This document shows positions 10,533 to 22,826 of a DNA stretch of 64,000 nucleotides, in pieces. Source of the DNA: Daphnia carinata (taxonomy: Eukaryota > Arthropoda > Branchiopoda > Diplostraca > Daphniidae); NCBI RefSeq assembly GCF_022539665.2, contig NC_081338.1, forward strand, positions 4,463,679 through 4,527,678, given 5' to 3'. How positions within the stretch are numbered: position 1 is the first letter of the stretch; every line of letters starts with the position of its first letter. The position numbers and the translations under genes were made by a program. The notes under the pieces are model-generated. The model worked only from the letters and a program-made list of their open reading frames with translations. It had not been told where the DNA came from and made no database searches.

Positions 10533-13092
10533 CTAGACGTCCTGCGTGTCTTTGCCGCTGACTGAAACTGCGAGTAACGCTCCAGCCTCTTCCATGTCTT
10601 CGCTGTCACCACCAGTGTCGCTATCCGTCGGCGCTCGTAAAATGTTGATTCCAGCTGGTAGAACGGAAAGCATATTTTTCTCGAGGTTCACACTAACATT
10701 GACGAAAGAATATCTATCGCCTCCTTTTTCCCAGGAAGACAGCATTGCCTTTAGCATCTGACAAAAACAATAAGATTTTAGTTTTGAAAACTCGTGAGAA
10801 CGAAAATTTTATGTTTTTTTGGCAATATACCTTAAGTGACGTGTGGTCTATATCGCTGACGCGGCTCATGTCGATAATTATAGTCTTTGGTGTAGAATCG
10901 TCAATGCTCTCACTGGATATCCTAACCAGTGCTTGGCGAAATCGTTCCACGGAAGGAAAATACAGATTGCGGTCCGCCCTGAGAATGATACGTTCTCCTA
11001 CACCTTGTTTCTGTTTCAGAAAAATACAATGGAATGCCAGAAGTTCAATAACTAAACACCACACATTTAAGATTTCTAACCTTATATCTAACATAACTGG
11101 ATTTCGTCCGGGTAGCTTCATGGGCCAACAACAACAAATGGACTAACGCGCCAATCAGAATGCCGTATTCGATGTTGATAAGCAAACAGAAGAAGAAGGT
11201 CGTTCCGAAAGGAATCAACTCAATTCCTAGTGGGAAAATTTTTTTTTTATATGAAACGTTGTGAAAGATTTTAGAAATTATATGCAAATAACAGAAAACA
11301 TACTTCTGCCTCTCCACATGGGAAGAATTTCATCAAATTCAATCATGGAGTAGACGGCAACGATGATGACGGCTCCGAGAACGGATTTGGGAATGTAGTA
11401 GAAAGTCGGCATCAGGAAGCTCAGTGCTATCAATATCACAAGGCCTACCACAGTGCAAAAGAAACGATCGAAATTTGAAATCACGAAACTAGATGAGGTA
11501 TTTGAGTCTTACCGTTGAAGAAATTGGCAAATTGAGTTTTGGCTCCGCTGGCAGACATGACCGAGCTCCGGGAGAAGGACGCCGTCAGCGGCATGCATCC
11601 GAAGAAAGAACAAAAGACCGAGCCCATCCCGACGGCAATCATCTCTTGTGTCGAGTCCGTCTTGCCTCCGTTGGCTATGGGCCAAGTGAATCAATAAGAA
11701 ACATGGATCAGTTAAAAGGAAGCACTTTGTAAGGAGAGAAAATAATTACAGAAAGCTTTGGCGATCGCCACTTGTTCCAGAATGGCTATCAGTGGAACCA
11801 TGACTAGACCCATGCCCAAGTCGGACACGATGGTATCAAATGTCACCAATTCGAAACCTGGATCTGTAGAGTTGGAAAGGGAAGAATTTGATATGGGACG
11901 TTCGAAGCTGAATGGTGGCAAATGAAACGATGGTACTCCTGATTTGATTTCACCTAGAAAAAAGAAATCGAACAATTAAGATTGTTACGCTGTTACACAC
12001 AGTCAAAGTCAAATCGATCACAACCGGTGAGATTGAAAGGATGATAACCATAAAGCTCGAAAGAATAGGCAATAACGCAACCAAGGACAACAGCTAGAGC
12101 ATTGCGACATGTTGAAACGAACCATATCGCTTTGCTCACATGACGGTTGCGAAGGCAGCTCCAGGTGGTACAAGCTTTTCTCATATGAGTCAGATTCTAT
12201 AACAAAGAAAAACTGTCAGCCCAGTAACACTAGAGAAATGCACATTGTGAAAAGAACCTTGAGAAGCAAAAGAAACAGCATAAAGGAAAAACCGAGGAGA
12301 GTATCCCACAATTTGATATCCTTCCAGTTAGTGATGATGCCTGGGAAAACTTTGGCGAAAGATGAACCGGGAAATTTAAGACCCAAAAGAGTTTTGAATT
12401 GTGCGACTATGACAGTAGCAGCTGCGGCGGAGCAAAAACCTGAGATAACAGGCCCGGATATGAACTCCATAATCCATCCTAAAATGCAAAATCATTTTTA
12501 AAAACATGGTTGTACTAAATGAATTCAAACTTGAATGTTTTCTATTTTACCCAAGTTCAGAAGACCAGCCATCAGTTCAATGCAACCAGCGAGAAAAGAC
12601 AATACGACTGCGTAGGGTGCTCCTCCTTTTACTGCATATTCATGTGTCATAAGAGCCATAACCGCTGTTGGACCAACAGTGATTTGCCGCACCGAACCAA
12701 GTAATGCGTAGACAAAGGGGCCAGCAAATGCGGTATACAATCCATACTGTGGAAAAAAAAACAAGCAATGAGTTTGATATAATAATACACATAAATCTGA
12801 GGGTAAGTACTTCAACAGGAAGTCCTGCTACAGCCCCGTATGCGATTCCTTGAGGAATAGCTGTAAGTGCAACAGTGAAACCAGCTATGCAGTCGTGGAA
12901 GATGGATCGCAATGTGTACTTCGGGGCCCACTGCAGAAATGGCAGGCGCCTTTTTAACAATCCAGTTGTGCACGACTCACGAATCCATTGCCGAACTGGG
13001 GAGGTGTTTCCATGTTGTGATTCACTTTCCCTGTCAATGCCATTTTCATCTGTTTCCAAGTGGGGACAGGCACTGTCATTTTTCAAGACCAT
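10533..13092 (-). CDS. SLC26-family sulfate/anion transporter, SLC26A11-like
   Basis: Ten exons with agreeing phases: 13092-12811, 12746-12551, 12478-12258, 12196-12025, 11953-11750, 11674-11513, 11444-11304, 11226-11081, 11010-10831, 10757-10533; 642 residues, near the ~600 usual for SLC26A11. After a ~50-residue cytoplasmic N-terminus comes the sulfate-permease signature (YGLYTAFAGPFVYALLG, then VGPTAVMALM). The core continues with FISGPVISGFCSAAA, a FGCMPLTASFSRSS motif in the region that binds the anion, and YIPKSVLGAVII. Residues ~509-620 form a STAS domain (ISSESIDD, IIIDMSRVSDIDHTSL). SLC26A11 exchanges sulfate, chloride and related anions across plasma or lysosomal membranes. A serine-rich extracellular loop of about 40 residues before exon 6 is longer than in human. 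The ATG at 13092 was chosen; a TTG further up is not a likely start. Confidence 0.93.
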
Positions 13093-13914
13093 TTCACTGG
13101 ATGTCCCCCTAGCACAAGACAAACTAAAGTATAACTTGTTATTCCAAACTGTCCCCGAATCTCCAGAATGCAAGCTCTTTGTTCGTGTGAGATTGCTGTT
13201 GAACTAACAGGAACAAAATCATGCTTCCAACTAAAACCCGCGTCATACATGTAATAACATAACTAATTTTACTTCGAAGATAAAAAACGCTTCAATTTTA
13301 CCTATTTCTATGAAGCTGTGGTTTCCGTTTCGACGTTATCTCCTATCGTAGCAAGGGAGTTAACAACATCCGTGTTCAATACATTTTGAGTTATAAGAGA
13401 GAACGACGAGCTATCGAGCACGATACGACCTCATTATTCCAACGGTAGGGTTTTAAGTTTTAAACAAGATTTTTTCTCTTCTGTTAGATGAACATCAGAA
13501 GGAAACAACCAGCCACGTCGACTGGTATGCAAATTTACACTGCATTGTTGACAACCAGACCTGCCATCTAGCGAGTAGAATAGAATATGTTGTCAAAAAA
13601 AAACGAAAGCTTTAGGAATGTTTGGGAAAATCCCGGCGTATTATACAGAAAAAAGTCAATAACGACGTTTGAGAATATCGTTGTCAACCGGTTCTGTTAA
13701 AAATATGCAACCATCTGGTAAATAAAAAGGTCATTCATTAAAAGTTGGTAACCGCAACATAAATTTTTTTGTATTTGACGTAATTGTTCAGAGTATACAA
13801 CACAGAAAAACCGAAAAATATAATCCATAAATAACGTTATGCACAATTTGTATTGAAATTTTCACAAAAGTATATGTATTTTCGGGAAATGATCTGTGAT
13901 AGCATCTCCGTCCC
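13093..13914. other. Intergenic region upstream of SLC26 gene
   Basis: Should hold the SLC26 promoter and the 3' UTR of the fucosyltransferase. AT-rich; no gene recognised. Confidence 0.45.
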
Positions 13915-16673
13915 CTAGACGACAATCTCTCGTAGTTTGTTGACTAGTTTACGGACGTAGTCTGCTGAATAGGAGTCTCTGGTGGGTTCATACGTCGGCT
14001 CCAGCGAAACGAGCGATACTGGAGGTGGAAAACAGGATTGATTGCTACTCCGTCCAGCCCACCAAGCGGCAATGTCAGGATAAGTCTTGGGCCTTTTGTT
14101 GGGATCGCTCAGCAATCTGCACAACTGACACCATCCATCCAAAGGCGCTGGGTTCACTACGTAATGCCTCCTCCAAGTAAAGTGGCTCAAATAAAGTTGG
14201 TCGTCGACCATCAGTTTCTTGAGATGCTCGGCCAGACTCTGCGGGCTATCGAAATCCCTGGCGTCCACATACGATCCAGCTGGAAGGTAAAGGGAATAGT
14301 CAGCTCCGCCAAAAACTATTGGCACCGTGTCATGTGCTAGAGCTCGATACAGTTTCTCCGTAACATAATCCGGACACAAAGAGTTCTCAAAACTGAGATA
14401 GAATCGATAATAGCGACTGAGCATGCGGTCACATTCGGGTCGATTCCGGCACGGACGTCCTCCGTGACAGTCTCCGTAAATGTCGACTGGAATGAAAAGC
14501 GACAGGTTGTGGACCAGCGATTCACGACGGCTGTCTGTCACACAATTTGAAACGAACCAGGCGGCCGTTCGTTTCTTTCGCGTCAGATCCATTCGAACCG
14601 GAACGGAGACATCGGAAGTGTCCTGAACGTAGCTTCCGTTCCTGCTGGCAGCGGACGAAAGCGGGAAATCTAAACAATGGCTGCTGGATGCCGTGTTCCG
14701 GCAATGGATGCGACCGTAAGGATGAAGACTGACAATATCCGAGTCACGCCGGTAAGTCATCGTTCTGTTAAAGTAATTATTAAAAGAGAGTCTCAGCTTG
14801 GCCAGATCAGTGTGCACTGGTGATTCGTAATTGAAGAAGATAAAAGTCTGGCGCGGATGCCTCCATCCGGGCGGAGGTAAGTCGTCGGGATCGAGGTCGC
14901 GGGCGTGAAAAATGACGGCATGGCTACGGTTCAACAAGCCACGGTCGGTCGTCGTCAGACAACAGCAGCCCGCGCTCTGCTGGCCATCAAAAGCGGCGGA
15001 AGCGCATTGGGCTTTCAGAAAAGGCGTCCTGCCCGTCCCGACATCGAAATCGTTCAAGTCAAAATATTTGGTCCAGTAGAGAATAATGATTTGTTGTTGT
15101 TGTTGGCCGTCCTGATCTGGCAGCAGTAGCACTTGAGTCAGCGATGAAAGGCCGTCAATGGATGCGACCTGAAATGCGATATCGATCCATCGTTCATGCA
15201 TTATTTTTCATTTCGAACGAAAGCGAGTTGACTGCGCATTGTGTGAAAATAAACGAGCGGAAACTTTAGTTTCACCCATTACAAAACACTGTGTCTAACT
15301 AATGGATGCACTCTCTCTCTCTCTCTAAGCACGAGAAAAAAAAGGGAATCGCGTGGAACACATCCGACAGGCATTATAGATCTCTTCTTGAACATTCCAA
15401 TGGAGACATCTTAGACTAGCAGCCCATACATCTTTCGCAGCATTAAGCTTAGGGGGGGCGGGGGGGGATCTATAAAGCAAGACTGAAAACAGCCCTTTCT
15501 ATTAAATACATGTGTGCGATATGCCCTGCGGTATCTATCGGATAAAGGCGCTGCCTGATGGATTGTACGAAGCAGAAGGAAAAGATTGTGCAATCCAGCA
15601 AGAATAGCAATCATGGAAGGCAGCAAAAGATGGAGAGAGCAGTGAACAAGTCTTCCGCAAATGAGTAATCCCGAATAATTTAAGGGATCGAATGCTTGGC
15701 GTTGTGTCTATACCAAAAACGCGCTAGCGGAAATATATGTAAAATTAGCCCATCAGCGTGACTTTCCTCTCAAACAGACGTGCCCGGCATGTTAAATCCC
15801 GAAGCATTACGAGGGCTTGATATTATAGGTCATGCCGACGCGGAAAGGCGAGCCGAAAAGTCAACAGAGCGATTTTCATATAACGATGCGAGCGTATGGT
15901 GTTGACAGCCCGATGAAGAACGAAGAGAGTTTTGTTGCATGAAATACAAGGAGCAACAAAACGTCGTCATAGTAGACAGTATTTTTCGCAAGAAAAAATA
16001 AAAGAAATGTTTTCATAATAGAAGGTCTCTTGACTGATGTTCTGCTGGATACATAAGACGGCATACGCACGGTCTACTGAGCTTGAAACAGTAACTAGAT
16101 GGCATACACATAAAGCACAAGTCTTGTCTCAACTTGTTGGCATTGTTGATTTTTCATCAAAGAGATTGATGTTCGAGGACCTATTCTTTTTCGAGCTCGA
16201 CTGAAAGGGTCCCCTTTTTAAAAAATTGTTATTCTCGCGATCACTTCCGCTATGAAATACAACAGCGGCGGATGCGGTGGGTCTTGTTGGTCGTTTCCCG
16301 TGGCAACGATATCGCACGCAATTCAATACAGATGGGTGTGCCCCCATTGCCGCAAACAACAAAAAAAGGTCTTTACGGCGTTGCGTGTGTGCCATATAGG
16401 TTACGGGTCAAAGCGACAGCGTGTCAAGACGTGACGTCACATGACGACAGTTGGAATCAACACAAAACAAAAAAAACAAGCCAAAAGAAAAAACAAAATG
16501 GATACTTGGCGACGATGTTGCTGTAGTCGATGTTGATCGCGGTAGGCAGGTAAAAGGTAGAGGACGATGACCGCTCCACCGATGAAACTCGTGGCCAGCC
16601 AACGTAAAAGCGTTCGCGATGGGAACGGACAACAGCAGAAGGTCTTCTTCCTGCTGTGCTGCTGCTTCAACAT
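13915..16673 (-). CDS. GT10 alpha-1,3-fucosyltransferase (type II Golgi enzyme)
   Basis: Two exons: 16673-16506 and 15168-13915; both borders are phase 0 and the joined protein has 473 residues. Exon 1 encodes a cytoplasmic N-terminus with Lys/Arg and a CCC cluster, then a single signal-anchor helix (about 26-46, LATSFIGGAVIVLYLLPAY) and a Gln/His/Arg-rich stem. Exon 2 encodes the whole catalytic domain. It contains the GT10 donor motif, FYLSFENS then DYVTEKLYRA and VPIVFGG, where Glu and Lys of FENS/TEK contact GDP-fucose. It also has the acceptor-side FFNYESP motif with YRRDSDI. The enzyme would move fucose from GDP-fucose onto N-glycan core or antenna GlcNAc in the Golgi; core (FucTA) versus Lewis-type specificity cannot be read from sequence. 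The intron of 1.3 kb is long for this region. Confidence 0.88.
15169..16505 (-). other. Long intron of the fucosyltransferase gene
   Basis: About 1.3 kb containing a CT microsatellite near 15310 and a short G-run near 15451-15468. A hydrophobic open frame at 15411-15626 is discussed under rejected items. No regulatory element identified. Confidence 0.5.
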
Positions 16674-19613
16674 TTATGGTGAAATTGCGTTTAAAAATCC
16701 TCCTCCATTCAAACTGCGTCGTAAGATGTGCTCTTTTCACTTAAAAAAACAAAAAAAAACAAAACGAAACAAAACAAAATGGGGGAGGGGGGGACAAGGA
16801 AATGTTGGCGAGAGGGCGGGCAACAGACACCATGCGTCCGCCGTGGTTCTACTCCGACTGTTGGCAGGGAAAGAAATGAAAACCTGCTCGGCGACAACAG
16901 CGCAATTATTATACAGTGGCGGGGCATGGCGGCGGCGTATTATATCTCGTCCTTTCTCTGAAAAAGGGGGGGAGGGGGATCTAAAATATAAATACATGTT
17001 TTTTTTTTAACTTCTTTTTATGGCGTTTTCGGGACGTAACGGGATACGCTTTCTAACGAGCGTTCGTTATAGCGAACGCGATGGGAGACGGCGTCAATGA
17101 TTTTGACATAGGGCGAGCTTACATAACGCGAGGATAGATATCAACGTAGCAAATGACACTAAGAGAATTATATTTTTTTTAAAGTTTCTGAAAAAGACGG
17201 AGATCCCTTTTTGTTTGGGCGCCTTCGGCTAAAAGCCCCTGGCAAAAGAACGATAATGAATGAAACGTGAGTTGTGAGTATCACTTTCTAGAAAGGATTC
17301 ATTATTAGCGGTTATGTTGTACAGCTGGTTTTAGTACGGAACCATCGGTCTGTGTGACAAGTGAATCGGAAAAAATGTCGATAAAAAAAAAAATAAAAGT
17401 ATTTTAATTAACCGGAAATGTTTCGTTTCACGCTATTCTGCCTTTGGCTACAAACCTCACATTCACCCACAAAAAGAGTTGTATTTAGCTTGCGGCTATC
17501 ACGCGCCACCTTCCATAATCCGGCAAGAATAAGCAGATGGAGGGGGAAGCTTTGACAGGTTCACGAAAAAAAACAACATCCATTCTTGGATTTAACTTTA
17601 TAGATAAAAAAGAATAAAACCTCAAAAGAAAAGCACGAAAAAAAAAAAATATTTAATAATACTGGACGTCGCTCTTGCAATACATAAAAGATTTCCTTCG
17701 AAAATGCTTGACACCCTTACGGCACGCCGTGAAAAAAAAAAAAAAAACGTTTTACGTACGTCAAGCGTGAAAAGAAAGAGAATCCCGAATGTCACTATTG
17801 TGGATGCAAAGAATTCAAAAGCTCAGATAGTACAAACTTTTTTATTTTTTGTGCAGCCATATTTACCCACCGGATCTGATGAGATTGCTTGGGGGTGTGT
17901 AGGTGCTGTTGTGTTCCACGTACGTCAAAATATCGATCGTGAACATTTCGAACGCGCGCACTCACGAAACCTGAAAGCATCGTCTGGATGGCCATCAAAG
18001 TCGTCTATGCTATCACTTTGCTTGTACATAATAGATCGAGTTTCATACAACACCGACGTGTTCAAACTAAAAAAACAAACATTAGTTTTAATTGATGTGA
18101 ATCTTGGGCTTAGAATTGCGCTGGCAATGTAGTCATCCTTTGAAACTGAAATAAGGAAATCAATGCGTTTAAATCCCAGGTTAGTGCGATGTAGTCCCTC
18201 GTTATTTGTGCATGTTCATCCCAAAAAAATGCCAAGATGATGTACACCTCGTTCAGCCAAGTGCAGACGTTAAAATGGAGGAATTGCGTATCATTCCTTT
18301 CTGTGTTTTTAACTAATTCAATAGTTGATAACGTCACGTACACTCCATTAAAAAACAAAAAAAAAAAAGTAGACGCAAAACACAAAAAAAAAAAAAAAAA
18401 AAAAGAAAATCAGGAAGAAAACTGCGTGCAAGGACAACGGCTGGCAGAGATTCCCAGTCGGGGCTTTTACGCCCGGCATGTGTTGAATACTCAATCAGAT
18501 GTCAGATTGATCTTATTATTATTTCATTTTATACGAGCACTACCCCATTAGACATCATCCCAGTAATTCACACGAAAAGCTCTCTTTTTCTTTTCTTTTT
18601 TTATTATTGTCATATCAGTATATTCAAATTGCCTTATTTTCTGTTAATGTTTGCAAATGTACAAGTTCAAATACGTCGGATCGAAATTTACTTGTCGTCT
18701 GTTATTCAGCGCATATCGTCATCATTATTATTAATATTGTTTTAAACGTAATTATAAATAAGTCCTATAAATAGACTGGAGATCAAAGGAGCATCTGAAA
18801 GCTCGTCCAAAATATTGCAAATTTCATTTTTTTTTTTTTAAATTTCTTTTTTTAAAGTATTTTTTTTTCTTTTTTTAACGTATGTGGTTTTTATTTAAGT
18901 GCCCTCGGGAAGAGAAGCTAGACCAAGTTATCGATTTTTGTCTTTCTTCTTTTTTTTTCATCAAATAAAATTATTAGGGACATTATAAGGAAAAGGAGGA
19001 GCGCGTTCCAAGCATATCTAGAGAAACAAGAGGCACTCGCTGTCTCTCCAATGTCCAACAATCTTAACGGCATGTAACACACAGACAGGCACTCAATCAG
19101 CCACGCACGCGTTCTTCTATTAGATTATAATAACCAACAATAATAAAAACGTGGCCGCTGAATCGACGTCCAATTAATCAAATACAAAAACATATGTGTT
19201 GCAAAATTAAATTTATACAAATCGCCATTTAAGCTACTGGAATTACGAATTAGAAAGGATGAACTGGCAAGGAAAAGAGAAAATCAATATTCCTTCTTTT
19301 TTTTTCCCTATCAATTATTTTAACCTACAAAAATTGTTATCATTAAAACTCTCCTCTACTCCTACCTATTTAAAATCAACTAACTTCATTACGTAAAGGT
19401 AATAATAATAATGAATATTTTTTTTTTTTTTTTTTTTTACAATATCAAACTAACTGCCTCGTCAATGCAGGCCGTTTTAAAGTGACAAGTCAAATTCGGA
19501 AAGGATTGTAAAAAGGGGGGGGGGGGATTGCTACTAATGTTTGTGGCTATTCGTTGTTTGCATATGGTTAATTGGATTTTTCATTCTTTCTTATATATAT
19601 GTATATACCTTTT
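16674..19613. other. Intergenic region between fucosyltransferase and GluN3-like gene, rich in homopolymers
   Basis: Holds the fucosyltransferase promoter and the receptor's 3' UTR. Contains poly-A (for example 18385-18404), poly-T (19420-19438) and poly-G (19516-19527) runs. No coding frame with motifs was found on either strand. Confidence 0.5.
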
Positions 19614-22600
19614 TTAAAACTTCATGGTGGGAAGCGGAGGTGTTGGCGGAGCCTGATAAGGATTGGCTACTTGGCGTTCGGCCTTGGCGTGCTGGTAGCG
19701 CAACTGGAGGATGTCGCGCTGTTTGCGCAAGGCTCTGACTTTGGCCAGCCATTCGGACTCGGCCGCCTGCCACAATAAGAGCAGATCCTCTTTGGTCAGT
19801 TTGTTCAACGTCGCTCGGTCCACCATGGAGCAGAGCAAAGACGAATTGTCTTCGCTAGTGTCCCATCCGCCAGCAGCAGCGCCGCCAACGCCATCTTCCA
19901 ACTGGCTCAGGCTCTGCTCGCTACTGTTGTTGCTGCTGCTACTCGCACTGCTTTCGGCGAATCGCACACCTGCGTACCATCAAGACACCAACCATGAAAT
20001 AAATTTAGACTCGATAAAGAAATGGATAAGACCTTGACGACGTCTTTGTTGATGGATGTGGCCGGGTTCACACAGAGCGTCGGCGCTAAACGATCGACGC
20101 CTCTGAGCCATTTGCATTTTCCATTTCCTTTCGCTATCCGACAGTCTGGATGCTAACGGAGCAGGATCAAGGGTGAACGCGCTATCGGCCACGATAGGCA
20201 TGTGAGTGTTATAGATGGCGATATCATCGCTGCAAGGCGTTTGCCGGGCGAGAACAACGACGGCGTTCATCGCATCGTCTGCGCAATCGTCTCCGTAATC
20301 GGCCGGAGGCGGAGGTGCCAATTCGGGCCTCTTCTTTTCTTCGTCATCGTCGGCCACACCTTCGCCCGCCTCTTCGTCCGCCACCCTGTGATGGTGGTCG
20401 TATTCTTCTTCGTCCTCTTCATCGTCGGCCACTTCCGTCTCTTTCTCTTCCTGCTGATAGCGACGCACCTCGCGTATCATTTCGAAAAATTGCGCTTTGC
20501 TTTTGCGTCTGCGTTTCTGTTCATTTTCCTTCTGATTCAATCGTTTTTTTTTTTTTTTTTTTTTTTTTGTTCAATTCCATTAGGTTTTTATTTATAAAAA
20601 TATGAAATTTTTGGATTTGAGTGTTACCCTCTTGACGCTCTTTTGGAACAAGGAGGTGATTTGTCCCTGACGGAGGCTGTGCATTAATTCTTTGGCCGCG
20701 TGATGAGGCGACAGCAGTTCGACGCAGTTGATGAACCGGTACAGTTTCTGAATAATCATTTCAAATTGAATTAAAAATAGAACCAAACAATTTGCGCATG
20801 GAAATGATAGAAAAATTACTTGACTAAAAAACATCATGTTTGGCGACCGCCAGATGGTGCCCTTGTGCTGTCGGCGGAGGACGGGCAAGGCGAACTTGTA
20901 GACGAGATGCTCCAGCACGAGGATGAGACATCCGCCGAGGATGCCGAATCCCAAAAGGATAAAAACACCCGCCACAGCCGACACGCCCAGCGGCTGAGGT
21001 TTGTAAGCGTCGTGAGCCGAACGGGAGCAAGGGAGGGAGCTGTACCATTTGCTGCGCAACTCGTCCATGTAGCCGGACGTCGAGTAGCTGGAAATGAGCG
21101 AGGAAATGCTCGTCTTTTGTTTTTTTGTTTGTTTAAAAAAAAAAAAAGAAATCATTAAAAACAGTATTGTGTAATAAAGATCCAATCGATCGGTATCCCC
21201 CCCCCCCCACCCAACAACAACCTCCTTATCTTATTCGTGTCCCGAAAGTTCCTTCCCGATTACGTAGGGACACATAAATCAGGAAGCCATTGCTTCGTAA
21301 ATCGCGTTGTAAATTACAGGATCTGTTTTTCTACCAATCGTTTGATTGGCATCTCCTCCTAACAATGATTGCAACGTCTGTAACACGAGTGTGACATCTT
21401 ACCTGCAATCGGAGGCCTTTGGTCATGCCGACGGCGTAGTTGTCTTCCTCGATGACGTCGACCGTTCGCAACGTGCAGCCGGGATCGTTGGCCCGGTAAT
21501 AGTCCAGTATGGGCGTGTCTCCAATGAGCAGATCCAGCCGTCCGTCCCTGTCCAACAATATATATATATATATATTTTTTAAAAAATGAAATGGATTGAA
21601 TTATTTAAAAAAAAATTCTTTTTTTTTTTACCTCAGTCGGGCGATGCCTTCTTCCAGGTTGGGCACGGTGAACCGTTCCAAATGCTCAGCCAATCCACGG
21701 TTCGTTTTCTGGGCGTAATGCTGGGCAGCCGAACTGCGTGTTGTACCCACTTTCTGGCTCAACAGCTATATATGTTTTTTTTGTTTTGTTTTTTTCAAAA
21801 TAAAATGTATCGGAAACACGATTTATTTGATGGGAAAGGCAATGGAGCGAACGGCGCCATTTTTCAAAAAATAATAAAAAAAGCGACACGTGCGCAAATC
21901 TTTTTTAAACGGCCGTTTCACTGTCCGCGTAACGCACAGCGATGATAAGTTTTGCTTGAAACATCGGCAACCTATTAATACACAACTCGTTTCTGGCAGC
22001 GAATCAATGATCGAATGAGACACTACAGTGCGCATTAGCGAACCATAGAAACGCTTTGAACTTTGATATATCAAATCACGGCGTTGAACGAAACCAATGC
22101 GTTTAGGAAACACGAAATGGCGGCGGCGCTGATAATTGAAAATTGTTTAAAATTAATTATTCTAAAAATGACATTTAAAAAAAAAATAATGCTTCCATTA
22201 AATGACGAGCGCGTCTTATTTTAACTAAGATTATTCCAGACATAGGGATCGTCATTTCCTCGCCCATCCGTGATTGGATGTCAGACATATAAATCCACAC
22301 ACACACACACACACACCATTCTGCCAAAAAGCTATGAAAAAAAAAAAAAAAAAAAATTACAATAAAAAAGAAGCGTGTGTGTGTGTGTTTTTGCTCTTGT
22401 TCCGTGGGATCAACGAGGACAGACGGATAACACACGAAGGCAATATGATGAAGAGAAACCAATCAAAAATGGCTTCCCTTTGTCAATCGATATCATCAGA
22501 GCACGGCGTCTAAAATCTTTTGGTGTTTATTAGTATATACAACACAGACTTTTAGTTTTCCCCTTTTGTTTTAAATCATCTACCCACCCCCTTATTTTTG

Positions 22601-22793
22601 GCAAGATCCTCTTTTCGCCTTGTATATACGCTCATCAATTTTCTATGTGTTTTTCTTTTTTTTAGCAAAAGAAGCTTTCGTATCATCCATCTTGTTACTG
22701 GCCCCTCTGCTTCCGCTCCAACGTAGACACCATCACAGCCAATATTCACTTGGCCTGATGGCCTGATTGTTTAGCCGTTTAGACTTAATCCAA

Positions 22794-22826
<33 letters not shown>

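Noticed and set aside
15411..15626. Hydrophobic minus-strand frame (IAILAGLHNLFLLL) as first exon of the fucosyltransferase
   Set aside because: It also fits by phase, but the frame at 16673-16506 has a far better type II anchor with a basic cytoplasmic end and a stem. Kept only as a remote alternative.
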